From Lentinula raphanica (Eukaryota > Basidiomycota > Agaricomycetes > Agaricales > Omphalotaceae), in the NCBI GenBank assembly GCA_027919835.1, contig JANVFP010000003.1, forward strand, positions 1,240,001 to 1,304,000: a stretch of 64,000 nucleotides of DNA. The letters run 5' to 3'. Positions 1-10,192 of the stretch are shown here, piece by piece. The notes below the pieces were generated by a model that was not told the origin of the DNA, did no database searches, and was given only the letters and a program-made list of their open reading frames with translations. Position 1 is the first letter of the stretch; each line of letters opens with the position of its first letter. A program made the translations under genes and the position numbers.

Positions 1-468
1 GACCGAAATTTGCGCTTCGGAAATGACAAGAGCAATGCAACAGCTTTAGAAATGTTAAAAGACAAACACTTAGAAGAGTACATGGTATCAATAAAGTACT
101 TACAGTGCTCTATCAGGTGTTGGTTAAGGGCAAGAGACCTAAAAACTCTAAGTCAACTTAGAGGAAACTCAGAGGCTTTGAAAGTTAGCTTAAGAAAACT
201 CAGAGGACATCTTAAAGGATATCTCAAGTATCTTGAAGATTAATTTAGGGAGTCTTAAGGAGATCTCAGACAATGCAAAGACAACATAAAGCCCACTGGG
301 CATTGACATTCAAGGAGTCTCCTAGTTTCCTAGAGACCAAGAGAGGAGGTACTATGTACAGCAAGATGAAGTACAAATGGTAACATAGAATTAGTCTGGC
401 TCAAGATGGGAGTCCGATCACTAATCTACGAAGACGAATGTACAAGAAGGCAGAAGTCCATTGCTACA
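1..468. other. Left edge, AT-rich, no clear gene
   Basis: The first 400 bases are noticeably AT-richer than the neighbouring gag-like gene and contain several near-repeats of the type CTTAGAGGAAACTCAGAGG. One 77-codon open frame (10-243, plus) has no recognisable domain and no splice partner. I see no supported gene here. It is most likely repeat-derived sequence belonging to the mobile-element block that follows. Confidence 0.4.
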
Positions 469-3353
469 CTATTTGCGAGATTTGGAAATGTTCAAGGAAG
501 CAGGTGGGGCAATTTCGACGGGTACATCGTCATCAGTCTCTACCTCGGCGTCCTCCTCATCGTCACTGTCGTCGTACTCGGTTACCAACGCGTGGACCAC
601 GGAGGCCCGCGAGGTGCCTTCCTCGACATCCATCTCCTCGTCAACAGTGGTGGAGGCCGGAGGTGTGTGGAAGGGAAGATCTGACGTGAAATTGATAGGA
701 ATAGCGGCACTAGGCCGGCGACGAGAGGAAGGAAGGGGTGCCGGCAAGTTGGAGGTAGAGTTTACTGGTGAGGATGGAGAAACAGTCGGAACGGCGGCAG
801 CGTACGAAGAAGTCGATGGATCTTCAGCGACCTCGACGGTCGAGATGTTGTTGCGTAGGAACTCCTCCAGCCGGGCAGTATCGTCAGGATCAACCAAGAA
901 GGAGGAGAGGTTGCATGCGGAATCCCAACCAAAGAAAGTTGCGAGCCACGTCAATAAATCGTAGTCCAAGGGATGGTTGGGATTATCGTCGACCCATTGC
1001 GAAAGGACCACGTTGAAGTCGAAGCCGTTTGCCCGTATCTCTTGCAGCTGGTGCGATAGGCGTCGACGAACGTCTTTAAAAATGGTCTCAAATGAAGCTG
1101 TGACGTGACCCATCTCCTCGAGGGTGGCGCGAAAACGATCCAAAGACCCGGAATAGCCTGTACAAGAGTTAGCAGAGATCTAGCTGATGATAGGAAGTCT
1201 ACTTACCGGCTGGATAGCCCTGGATAGTGTTGTGGATGGCCAGGAATCGGTCTTTGTGGTCCTCTAGACCCAGACTATTCGAGCAGCTGCGATGTGTGCG
1301 ATCGCAGTGACTACAAGCTCCCGCCAGCTTGGAACCCCCATCACAGACCACGCCCCTAGTGAGGCAGGTCAAGCAGTTGGTAGGAGAATATAAGGCGTCA
1401 GGAGAGGGAAGCGTGGTGCTAGTAGTCGACTGTAGGTGACGAGATGCGAGGTAGTTGTACCGACTTAAGCCCTGAAGCGAGAAGGATGTGTCGGCGGAAT
1501 TGATAAAAGCTCCAAAATTCTTCATTTCGTCGGAAATCTGCCACTTTGGGGCACGGAGGAAAGGGAGTTTCGGAGCCCGGGGATTTTGGGCGACGGTTTT
1601 ACGGATGAGCTGTGAAAAAGGTGCTTTTGGCTGAAAGTCGGGATTGGTCAGGAAACCTTCGTGACCAGTCGTCTTCGTGTCATCGTCATCAAAATAGTCC
1701 GGTGGACCCTCCTGAATCCGTACCGGAGCTTTGACTGGAAGAAGACGAGGTGGGTCGGGAGGCGCTATGGGCAAGGACGAGGGAATCACTCCAGCTGCAG
1801 ACTGAGTTCGACGCTTTTTAGAAGGCGGTTCGTTAGCCGGCTAGGGGAAATCAATCAGCTAAGGGTGATGGCAACTAGCAGACGCAGAAACCCCTACCTG
1901 GTCAGCTTCAGCCACCACCGGGTCCCGTTCCCGTTTCACGGAAGGAGTCGAAGCTTTCACAACGGCATCCCCGGTCAGGTGCTTGGTTTTAGCTGCCCGG
2001 GCAATGCTCCGGCGAGTGACTAGACGGAGTATAAAGTCAGTGAGAGGCAAGAAAGGGGAGTGAGACCAGCAAACTTACTAGGAGGAATGGGGTCGGGAGG
2101 TTGTACGAACAGATCAGGTTCATCGTCGTCCTCATCCTCGACTACCAGAACTTCAGGAACCGGGGATCGCGAGAGTGGGAACCTCTGGGGTGAAGAGGGT
2201 GCTGAAACGCCATGACGTGACGAAGCCTCGGAACTGGACTCGTCCCCCTTTGGGGAGGACGGACGACGTTGCGAGGGAGGGGGAAACGGTTCCTTATGAC
2301 CAGAACGTGCCTTGGAAGGCTTGGGCGCGACAATGCGAGAAGACGGGTCAGGGCGAAGCGCGATGTTGGTACGCGGTTGGCGAATCTGGTCCACGTCGGT
2401 GCCTTGGCTAGCTATGGTTACAATGATCTGGCCTTCGCGCGTGGTAGCATCAAATGGTATAGGGATTGCCAGTTGCTTAAGAGAAATAGGTTCGGGCAGG
2501 TAATCCTATTACGGATGTAAATGGGAGTCGAACGTGGGGACAAACAAGAACGAACCTTTACACGTTGACGAGTTTTTGAGCTCATACCGTACCCATCCCG
2601 TGCCTTACCATCGTAAATCTTAGCGGCGTACTCCTCCGGGGTTAGGTGATCCGCGCAGAAGTCGCAGATGAGCGCAATTAAGATTGGGGCAAAAAGGGGG
2701 CAGTTAGACGTGTAGTGCCAGTATAGGTGATAGTATTCCTGGAGAGTCGAAGCCGGTTGGACAGAAACCACCCAATAAAAAGCGGGAACGTACCAGACAA
2801 TGCTTAAAGTTGGGGATAGCCATAAACTGCAAGATGCGGCGACGATTCTCCGATTTGGAATGGTGTCCCCCATGATCTTTGCGAAAGCTCGTTGAAGGAT
2901 GACTAACGCCTGATACAGGTGTAGTCCCTGCCCGGTTGACAGGCGGCCCTTGGAAAACAGCTCGCACGTAGTAATCAATTGCGGAGGATAGAACGTGGCT
3001 GGGCCAGGGGAGTTATCGATGGTGTCCAGGATAGTTTTGAATTGCACCTTATCAGGGTCAGCGTACTGCGGTAGGTGAAAGGCTGGAGGCTTGGAATTAG
3101 GGGACCGCCGAAAGTTGTTGACCAAAACCGAGCACTCCTCCGCAGAGGCAGGGAGAAATAGGGCTTTCTTGTCCATAGGAGTCACACCTAGGATCCGAAG
3201 GGAGGCGTCAAAAGAAACTTGGGAGGGACCATCGGCTGGATCGTTGAATGATGAGGCGGAAGGAGGAGCAGCGGGGGTAACTCCATAGACGCGGTTACCG
3301 ACAGGTTTTGCAGAGGGACGTTTGGACGCTGAACCTTTCGAGGACGACGCCAT
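469..3353 (-). CDS. Multi-exon gag-like/transposon-associated protein with Zn2Cys6-spaced cysteine cluster
   Basis: A leftward gene assembled from several open segments: 3353 to about 2590 (N-terminus), about 2400-2050, about 2040-1860, 1840-1199 and 1143-469. The N-terminal part starts with a Ser/Ala/Lys-rich tail and contains a helical, Trp/Tyr-rich segment (about residues 150-250). The middle is acidic and Pro/Ser-rich. The segment at 1283-1375 has cysteines spaced C-x2-C-x6-C-x9-C-x2-C-x6-C (CLTC...VVC...ACSHC...SC), which is exact fungal binuclear-zinc spacing. The last segment ends in a very acidic tail. The architecture resembles the gag-like orphans that accompany retroelements in agaric genomes; that is recalled from general experience, not searched. 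No reverse transcriptase or integrase lies in the window, so autonomy cannot be claimed. Internal splice sites are approximate, and some joins may hide frameshifts. Confidence 0.5.
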
Positions 3354-5500
3354 CGTGTCGAGGATGTGGACGACGATGGGAGAGGAAGAGGAAGAAACGA
3401 ACTTAGAAAATTTTCCAAGTCCGTTGAACCTTTGTCAGCATTTGCTAATCCCAGGCCTAGGCATAGGGATAGTATGTAAAATGTTGAAAAGAAGTCGTTT
3501 GAAGAAGTGTGTATGTGATGTGATAGAACTGGAAGCGTGATTTACGTCATGATATCACACTCGGAAATTAAGCGCCAATAACAAACCGAGGACTTAGCGT
3601 TTTCGACAAGAGGACAGCGGAGTTGTCGGTACGGGTGCTAAGATCAACGGATCAACTTGATCTGTTAGATCACCGGGAATAATCAAGTCAGAATGTTGCG
3701 GAAAAGTGATTGATCTGTCGGATCAGCTACAGTACCACTACTTTTGAGGGATACGAGCCTACACTACCCATAGCGATGACCGGGGACGGTCAGATCTTTA
3801 GTTTGGGGGAGATGTTGCGCGGTTTTTCCGCGCAGGCGTGCAATGATCAAAAAGATCAACTTAGACCATTGCATAGTATCAATAAGGACTGTAGTGAGCC
3901 CGAACTAGCAGTCAAACTTGTATCAGTATCAGCTAGGATACAGATCCTTTGGCAGGATCAGCCATGAATATCCACTTAGAGCTATTGCTCGCACCCTTGG
4001 TCGGGGATCCTTCAAGAATGCTGACTACTGGTACGAGCACACCAAGGGAATATCGACTTAGTATCAAGATCTGCCGGATCGGCACAACTGAGTTTGGTAC
4101 TTGGCTGTGATGACGGAAATTTCACTTGATCTAGCAGATCAGACACAATGAGGACCTATCCGGACGAGTTACCACACGGAAACCCTACGCAAAGTAGCGG
4201 AAACCGTCGGAAACATGATGATCTAGCATTTCCGTGGCAGTACGGGTGAAACCCGCAGCGGAAACACGCATATGTTCAAGTTCTAAACTGGGATATAGCG
4301 TATGCTATGTACAGCTTTGACCAGCACTCACGGAAACGCGCGGAAACCTACGGAAAACACTTCTGAAGCATTTATCTTCGTTGTCTGCTCCAGAACACCA
4401 GGCTATATGCATACCGTTCGAAAGCTACGGACCAGACCTACCTGATCCGCGAGATCAACCACTGTTACGAGTCTATCTCATTAACTTGGGAAGACCACTA
4501 CTATTCCGCGGAAGCAAATTCGTCGGAAACACTTGAGCAACACAGGCAGGAGCCACTCTGACGAGTTAGGCACCCTAGCATGTGGAGGCCGCACAGACCA
4601 TGGTCGGAACTTGCTTGGTCTTCTAGATCTGGCGAAAGTACGACGAAATACGGACAAGTTTCATCTTTTTCTCTGTTTTCTTTACTATTTCCTTGCGTGT
4701 TTGTATCGTTTCAGTCATATTTTACCATTTAAGTGTATATTATCGGACTCCGTCCGTAGAAATAGCTAGATCTATTAGATCAAGGACAAATACGGGTATT
4801 GGACTTTTCGTAGTGTACTTAAAGACCTGTATCCGCACAAATGAAACAAGTTTCGCGCCCAGATCTCACTGAACTGGTAATCCTTTTCATCCATACGTGG
4901 GAGTAAAGGCTTCTAAGCCGTACCGGACCTTGCAGATTAAGTGTGTTACTTCATCGCAATAAGCCCGACTTTTGAGTGGTTTGACTTGGTGTCTGTCACT
5001 TGCTAGTTGAAGGTAGACTCCGTTCCGGAGATACAGAGGACTTGGTCTCAGGTTGTGCCGAGTGAACGTGCAGAGTTTTGGTGGCTCTGTTCAAGTTGAC
5101 ACGTAGTGATTGGTGATCTGCGTGATCTTCGAGGTTTTACTGAGAATAGTGATCAGTACTGCTTCACCCGGGAGCGGAATCGATTGGTCTACCATAACGT
5201 CTGGTACTCCGTTGCTTTCCGAGCCTAAAAACCCTTATCCGAGTGGAAGCCACTCAAAACAAACCCTTTAGTCCAGATCTTACGACTGGTATATCCGTGT
5301 CACTTCGTTCTGCTGACCAGTATTGCTGATCTAAAAGATCTTACAAGACTGCGTTCGACTTGAAATATAAGATAGTGCGGAATCTCTGACAACGCCCCAC
5401 ACCTCGCTATAAATACAATTTGATTGACGAATCCGTGAAGTCGTACTCTGTGTTCGTGCTAAGTGACCTGTCATAAGGCATTATACTAAGAACCGACTTT
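3354..5500. repeat. Noncoding block with dense GATC-N5-GATC and CGGAAAC motifs
   Basis: About 2 kb with no credible coding frame, lying between the gag-like gene (leftward) and a small rightward orphan gene. Two GATC tetramers spaced exactly 9 bp apart recur at 3659/3668, 3712/3721, 3845/3854, 4068/4077, 4128/4137, 4444/4453, 4769/4778, 5115/5124 and 5328/5337. CGGAAA(C) recurs at 4177, 4198, 4208, 4259, 4331, 4341, 4351 and 4524. A perfect 6-bp inverted repeat with a T5 loop sits at 3817-3833. I read the block as the regulatory or untranslated part of a mobile element. No matching terminal repeats were identified, so its boundaries are arbitrary. Confidence 0.55.
3817..3833. repeat. Perfect hairpin, 6-bp arms, T5 loop
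   Basis: GCGCGG-TTTTT-CCGCGC is a perfect inverted repeat inside the GATC-rich block. A Helitron end would need CTRR directly after the hairpin, and that is absent. Confidence 0.6.
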
Positions 5501-5509
5501 ATACCTCGT

Positions 5510-6222
5510 TAACGAGATCGAGGGGGAGTGGCAGCTCCCTGCTCATTCCTACGAAGGTATTGAGTCATGCATTGAATATTTTCCCTATCTCACTTAGACT
5601 TTGTTCTTATAGAGCTGTGTGCCGCCTTTGCGGGGTACGATGACATCCTGGTCACACCGGACGGCTCTATCCATTTCATCCCAAAGTCACCTCAGGCTGA
5701 GGGTATGTCTTTTCTACTCTGACGTTTTTGAATCGTGTCTGATGCTTTGAAATCCTAGTTACCATTGCAGAAGATTCAAACCAGGCTGAGGCGACCACCA
5801 GCAAACTGGACTGGGAAGACAACGGTGGGTTATTGAGCTATTGCAGCAGTTCCTTGAAGATTGACCGACTCTTAGAAGTAACTTTGATTGAGGCGCCCTC
5901 TATAATTCCAAAAGTAGACGACGGTATGTGGGGTGTTTGATTTGTTCTGTTTTGTGTTCTCCTTGCTTATGTTTGACGCACAGTTTCTGAAGACGAGGAA
6001 ATGTTCGTAGACCTCACACTGGACGAGGACAAGTTGCCGGCTTCTTCTCGGAAACCTATTGGTGCGTATCTCACACGGATTCTTAGATGTACTCATAAGC
6101 TCAACAAAGTAGTCCGTTACCTTTCGCCCATGGACTTGACGGTTGAGGAGTCACTAGAACTTCAGGGTGATCTAGAAATGTCTGGGGAAGGAACCAGCAC
6201 AGATCCCTACGAGTTCATGTAG
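5510..6222 (+). CDS. Small multi-exon orphan gene, 5' end unresolved
   Basis: Several short exons can be joined in one frame through ordinary GT-AG introns. One ends near 5556 (...LPAHSYE). The next runs about 5613-5701 (ELCAAFAGYDDILVTPDG...). Others lie about 5761-5825, about 5876-5922 and about 5984-6062 (acidic, MFVDLTLDED). The last ends at a TAG at 6220-6222 after ...STDPYEFM. The protein is acidic with no recognised domain. Upstream of about 5500 the frame meets a stop and no ATG is evident, so either a further 5' exon exists or the gene is decayed. Its position against the GATC-rich block suggests it belongs to the same mobile element as the gag-like gene; that is inference. Confidence 0.35.
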
Positions 6223-6593
6223 TGATAAACTTAGTTCTCTTATACTCATAGCTGAGTCTCCAAGTCAATGTATAATGTATTCACTTTCTTGCGACAAAAT
6301 CAAAATATCGATATAAAGGACTCCTGCCCCCTCCTGACGTTGTTGAACCCCAATGCCAAATTCGCATCTGAAGCGCGCGAGCTGCACACACCCAACTTGT
6401 CCTTATTGCTCATCCCTGTTCGACTCCAAAGCCCCCTCCTATTTCGACATTCAGATCACTCAGACTTTGGCGTCAGCTTCACGATGCTCGCGGGGTTTCT
6501 ACTGCGTCAAGCGTGGAGGAAACGAGCGAATGAATCTCCAAGTACTCGGTACTGGCGTTGGTCTTCGTCTTCGGTGACGAGAAAGGTATCGGC

Positions 6594-6941
6594 GACGAGG
6601 CGGAACGGAGACGGTAACGAAGAAGGGAAAGGAGGCTGGAGGAGGAGAAAGAGTGCGAGAAAGCATGGGAGGGATGTCGAAGAGGAGACGCCGTGTATGC
6701 AGCGAGGGGCGAAGGGGGTTCAGTGTCGTTGAATTTCGAGTCTCGACTCGATTCGTCAACGAAACGACGAGGCGGAACGGAGACGGTAACGAAGAAGGGA
6801 AAGGAGGCTGGAGGAGGAGAAAGAGTGCGACAAAGCATGGGAGGGATGTCGAGGAGGAGACGCCGCGTATGCAGCGAGGGGCGAAGGGGGTTCAGTGTCG
6901 TTGAATTTCGAGTCTCGACTCGATTCGTCAACGAAACGACA
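6594..6941. repeat. Tandem direct duplication, two copies of a 172-bp unit
   Basis: The segment beginning GACGAGGCGGAACGG at about 6594 recurs at about 6766. Landmarks such as TTGAATTTCGAGTCTC (6729 and 6901) are offset by exactly 172 bp. The copies are nearly identical, with only a few substitutions such as GCGAGAAAG versus GCGACAAAG and CGTGTATGC versus CGCGTATGC, so the duplication is recent. A period of 172 is not a multiple of three, which argues against a coding repeat. Confidence 0.9.
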
Positions 6942-7232
6942 GGCTGCTGGGGATAACGGCGTTCCACCTAGCCTCTACCTTCTCCTCTAGCTCCTTTCGT
7001 GTCCCAGGCCCGCTCGAAATTCGGTTCTGTTCGACGCTGCTTGTGGGGTTTGTCTTGCGTCAAGGTTTGCATACAGAGCGTCCAGCGTAGACGTGTGGGA
7101 TGAGAGGGATGAGAGGGTCGAGATGCGATGACAGAAAGTATAACGGGAGGTCGAGCAGTGGGGATGAGAAGGCTGGGGGTTATGACAAAGTTATGTTTTC
7201 AAGTTGAAGTTGAAGTTTTTCCGAAACAGGAC

Positions 7233-7251
7233 CACGTGATTCATTCACGTG
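7233..7251. promoter_or_regulatory. CACGTGA-TTCAT-TCACGTG palindrome (double E-box)
   Basis: Two CACGTG cores (7233-7238 and 7246-7251) form a 7-bp-arm inverted repeat around a 5-bp spacer. CACGTG is the classical binding core of bHLH factors (Cbf1/Pho4/USF type). No gene start lies close downstream, so a regulatory role is only possible. Confidence 0.4.
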
Positions 7252-7599
7252 TGCGCGCTTTCTTCGTTTATTGTCTCAGTGTGGGCGCTATGTTTTTGTT
7301 CAATCTCTTTTCTGGACCACGAAGAATACCGCGACAGACGCGTCGAAGTCGCGCTCAACACCTAGGTCAGTCACTAGCTAGAAGATGCGGGCAATATCTA
7401 CGGGTGTGAATGAAGACGCTGCCTCCTGAAACCTGCTGGATCAAAGATTCTGCCCAGAAGGATCTAACAGCAGGGATTGGGGGAAATGCATCGATTTTGC
7501 GCCCTAGACCACCCTCCTTCACTCCTTTGGTCAACACGATGCTCAGAGCTGGCCTTTAGGACTTCAAGATAGGCTGAGAAGTAGAAAATGATCTATCAT

Positions 7600-9205
7600 C
7601 TACGCTCCGCGGTGCGCGCTCTGCCAGAGCGATGGTTTCATCCAGAACTCGTTGAGATATCGGAAGTGTTCAAGTCCTGCTTCTGCAGCACGCTTCCCTT
7701 CCGGATAAGTGGTGATTATGCTTTGAAGAAATGCCCGTCTCGAATCGATCAGAGACACAGCACTTGTATGGTCAACGCTAGAAAGCAGTCTGGATGAATC
7801 AATCAACCATTCTATAGCTCAAGTTAGTATTGTTTTGACTTACTGTACTTCGAGTGTATTTAAGTTATTTCGAACAAGATCCTTCCAATAATCTGCTCCG
7901 TTGAATCTAAAGAGCTTCTTCCGATGGTTTGTCCAGCACTGGCGAAGGTGAAACCGACAAATCAGGAGGATGATATGAGGCCAGACAGTAATGATAGCCC
8001 CGCGTTCTTTGGTATCTGTATCAGTGATACAAGAACGCGGCTCGAACAGTCCAAACTTCTGCTCGAGACTGGCTTTCCATGCACCAAGAAGTTTGGTGAG
8101 TATGGCAGTATCATACGAAGCATGAGTGGCCTTTGCTTTGGTACTTGCAGAGAAAATGAATAGTGCGATCGGAACACCTTTACGTTCTTCATCAATGGCA
8201 AGAGCGATGAAGAGCAGCAGCCTCGAGCTACAGATACCGAATGTACCATCCAGAATGAACTGTGAATGATGGGCGTATCTCCGTGCAGCTTGATCCATCT
8301 CCGGAGTAGAGATGCAGATTTCGAACCGGTCATCAACTTCAGCACGGGCAGAGTAATGAAAAACTGCTTGTGCTATTCCTGGCTTGAAGTTTGGACTGTT
8401 AGGAGTAAGCCAGTCTTCAACGTTGTGGTGAGGGAGTTGCCTCGCGTCAACGCCAATGCTCTTGGCTGCCTTACGGTATAGAGACGCATGGTCAGAAGGC
8501 AGGAAAAGGTAACGAACATTGGCAATAGTTGGGTTGTAGTCTGATATGCCTCGGTAAAGCTTCGAAGCTATCATCTCGCGGTTCTTGTCTTGAATCGCTG
8601 TGATACTAATATCCTGTCAGTGTTTTGAGTTCATTAGAAAGCAGAAGTATCACCTCGCCCCATTTTGGAGTTGTTCGAGTGCAACTTCATATACATGCTC
8701 GTGAAGAGGAACAGGTGGTCGTCGTTCAAGGAATGAAGCTCGACAGGCTTTGTTGTGATCTCGTACCCCCGCGATCCAAGTAACTGCTCCATTAGCTTTC
8801 TCGATGATTTCAATATGTGCCAAACATGCAGTGAAGGGATATGGGGCCTTTCGTTCCCAAACTTCAGTAGTGTGTTCGGTGTCCTTAGCTCCTTGGGTTT
8901 GACGTGCTAGTGTATTGTATCCACATCCGCTGATGGATGTAAACATCTGGATTTCAGGTTTCCAAACTGAACACGTACCATTGAAACAGAATACGCTGAT
9001 GTTCACTTGACTTGGTTGAATTCCGAATACTCCAGCGACTTTCGAGGTCTTTTCGGGAATGGCCATCTAAACCTAGTTCAACCAGTATCTTGACGGCCTC
9101 CTGTTGATTATCTTCCAAATACTCTTGTGTAAAATGAGCCTTTTTGGCGTATATATCTGCAATCTCTTTCTGCTGCTCTGGTGTGACAAACAACTTTCTG
9201 AACAT
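7600..9205 (-). pseudogene. Truncated MULE-type transposase
   Basis: The leftward gene reads from MFRKLFVTPEQQ (9205) through an intron at about 8609-8650 into the catalytic-core exon (to 7840), then a last exon (about 7806-7600). The core shows ILDGTFGICSSRLLLFIALAID (first Asp), a CITDTDTKERGAI block (second Asp), and the CRFHLRQCW zinc/helical motif typical of MULE transposases. The third acidic residue and the C-terminal TTNNHLE-type region are missing: the frame stops just after FWMKPSLWQS. Near 9030-9066 the reading frame appears to shift, because ELGLDGHSRK and FGIQPSQVN lie in different frames. Truncation plus this shift suggests a dead copy. MULE elements move as DNA by DDE transposition; no terminal inverted repeats were recognised. 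Confidence 0.75.
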
Positions 9206-10192
9206 AACCTGGATTGGGTAAATCGCTGTCTCTTATGGCTCTTTCATATATCAATCATGACATACCTGTTTAGTATGCTTTGGAACTAAAGGGGGGAGAC
9301 TTTCTCCAAGTGCTTTCCAACTACCGGCGACAGGAGGATGAGGTTTCAAGCATATAGGCTACGAGTTTCAATGAGATTGGCACCCCCACTTAGGTTTTTT
9401 TCATCTTACAGGGGTCACATCAGGAGAGACAATTTGTCCGAAGTCTCCGACAGGCTGTTCAATGTAGACTTGTGTATGATTTTTATAATACCTGGAGTCA
9501 TAAACTTACATGTCCCATGAACAAGCTTGGCTCCTTCAAGTCATCTCTTGATGATTGGGCGGAGTCTTTTGCAAAAGGGGAGAGCTCGAAAAAATCGCTA
9601 CGTTGCATGGTTGAGGAGATAGTCGTAACTGTATTAGACACGATGGGCAGTCAATTCCTGTACCCAGTACGACGGAGCACCTGAGAATGAGATCGAAGGG
9701 CCACAAGGAACGGACATAAAGGCAGATATCCGCCCAGATAATGACCCAATCGCCCGGGCTGTACCTATAAGAAGCACAGAAAAGAAATTCTCTGGGTCTT
9801 CCTCCGAGCATATCGCTTCCCATTTGGCAGCGGGGCGGGATTACAACAGCGGTGGGGCGGGAGGGGCGTTAGCCAAAAACGTTTTCAGAGTAGCGCCCGG
9901 GCGCTAATGATCATTACTCTAATCTGATGACATTTCGCTTTGTCAACTACTTTACGTTTTCTTACAAATCATGGTTCGGGCTGCGCTTGCCCTTCCCCAA
10001 CGTTGCTACCTCAAGAGTCAAAACGCGTCAAGTCGCGGCGCGCGTGTGCCGACGGGAGCCCACGTGATGCGCGTTTGAATTTCAAAGTCCGACATTGCTT
10101 GTTGATTCGAAACTTGAACGTTCGCCGAATTCCTGTATCCCGGCCGAAATCTTCTGCGTCGGACGCGAGGACGTGTTGAACGTTGAACTGGG
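9206..10192. other. Intergenic, no gene seen
   Basis: Open frames here are short, unspliced and without domain resemblance. The last 200 bp precede the DSN1/Mis13 start and include CACGTG at about 10061, so this part is probably its promoter. No clear TATA box. Confidence 0.5.

Larger units (their letters stand above)
6223..7599. other. Gene-poor stretch holding a tandem duplication and a CACGTG palindrome
   Basis: Apart from the two features listed separately (172-bp tandem duplication, CACGTGA palindrome), I see no supported gene. The longer frames between 6268 and 6967 exist because the duplicated GC-rich sequence happens to lack stops on both strands. They do not resemble spliced fungal exons. 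Confidence 0.5.

Noticed and set aside
3817..3833. Hairpin as the 3' end of a Helitron
   Set aside because: No CTRR follows directly and no Rep/helicase sequence is present anywhere in the window.
6268..6967. Several 80-160-codon frames on both strands
   Set aside because: They arise from the GC-rich 172-bp tandem duplication. The period is not a multiple of three and the frames share no domain or splice pattern.
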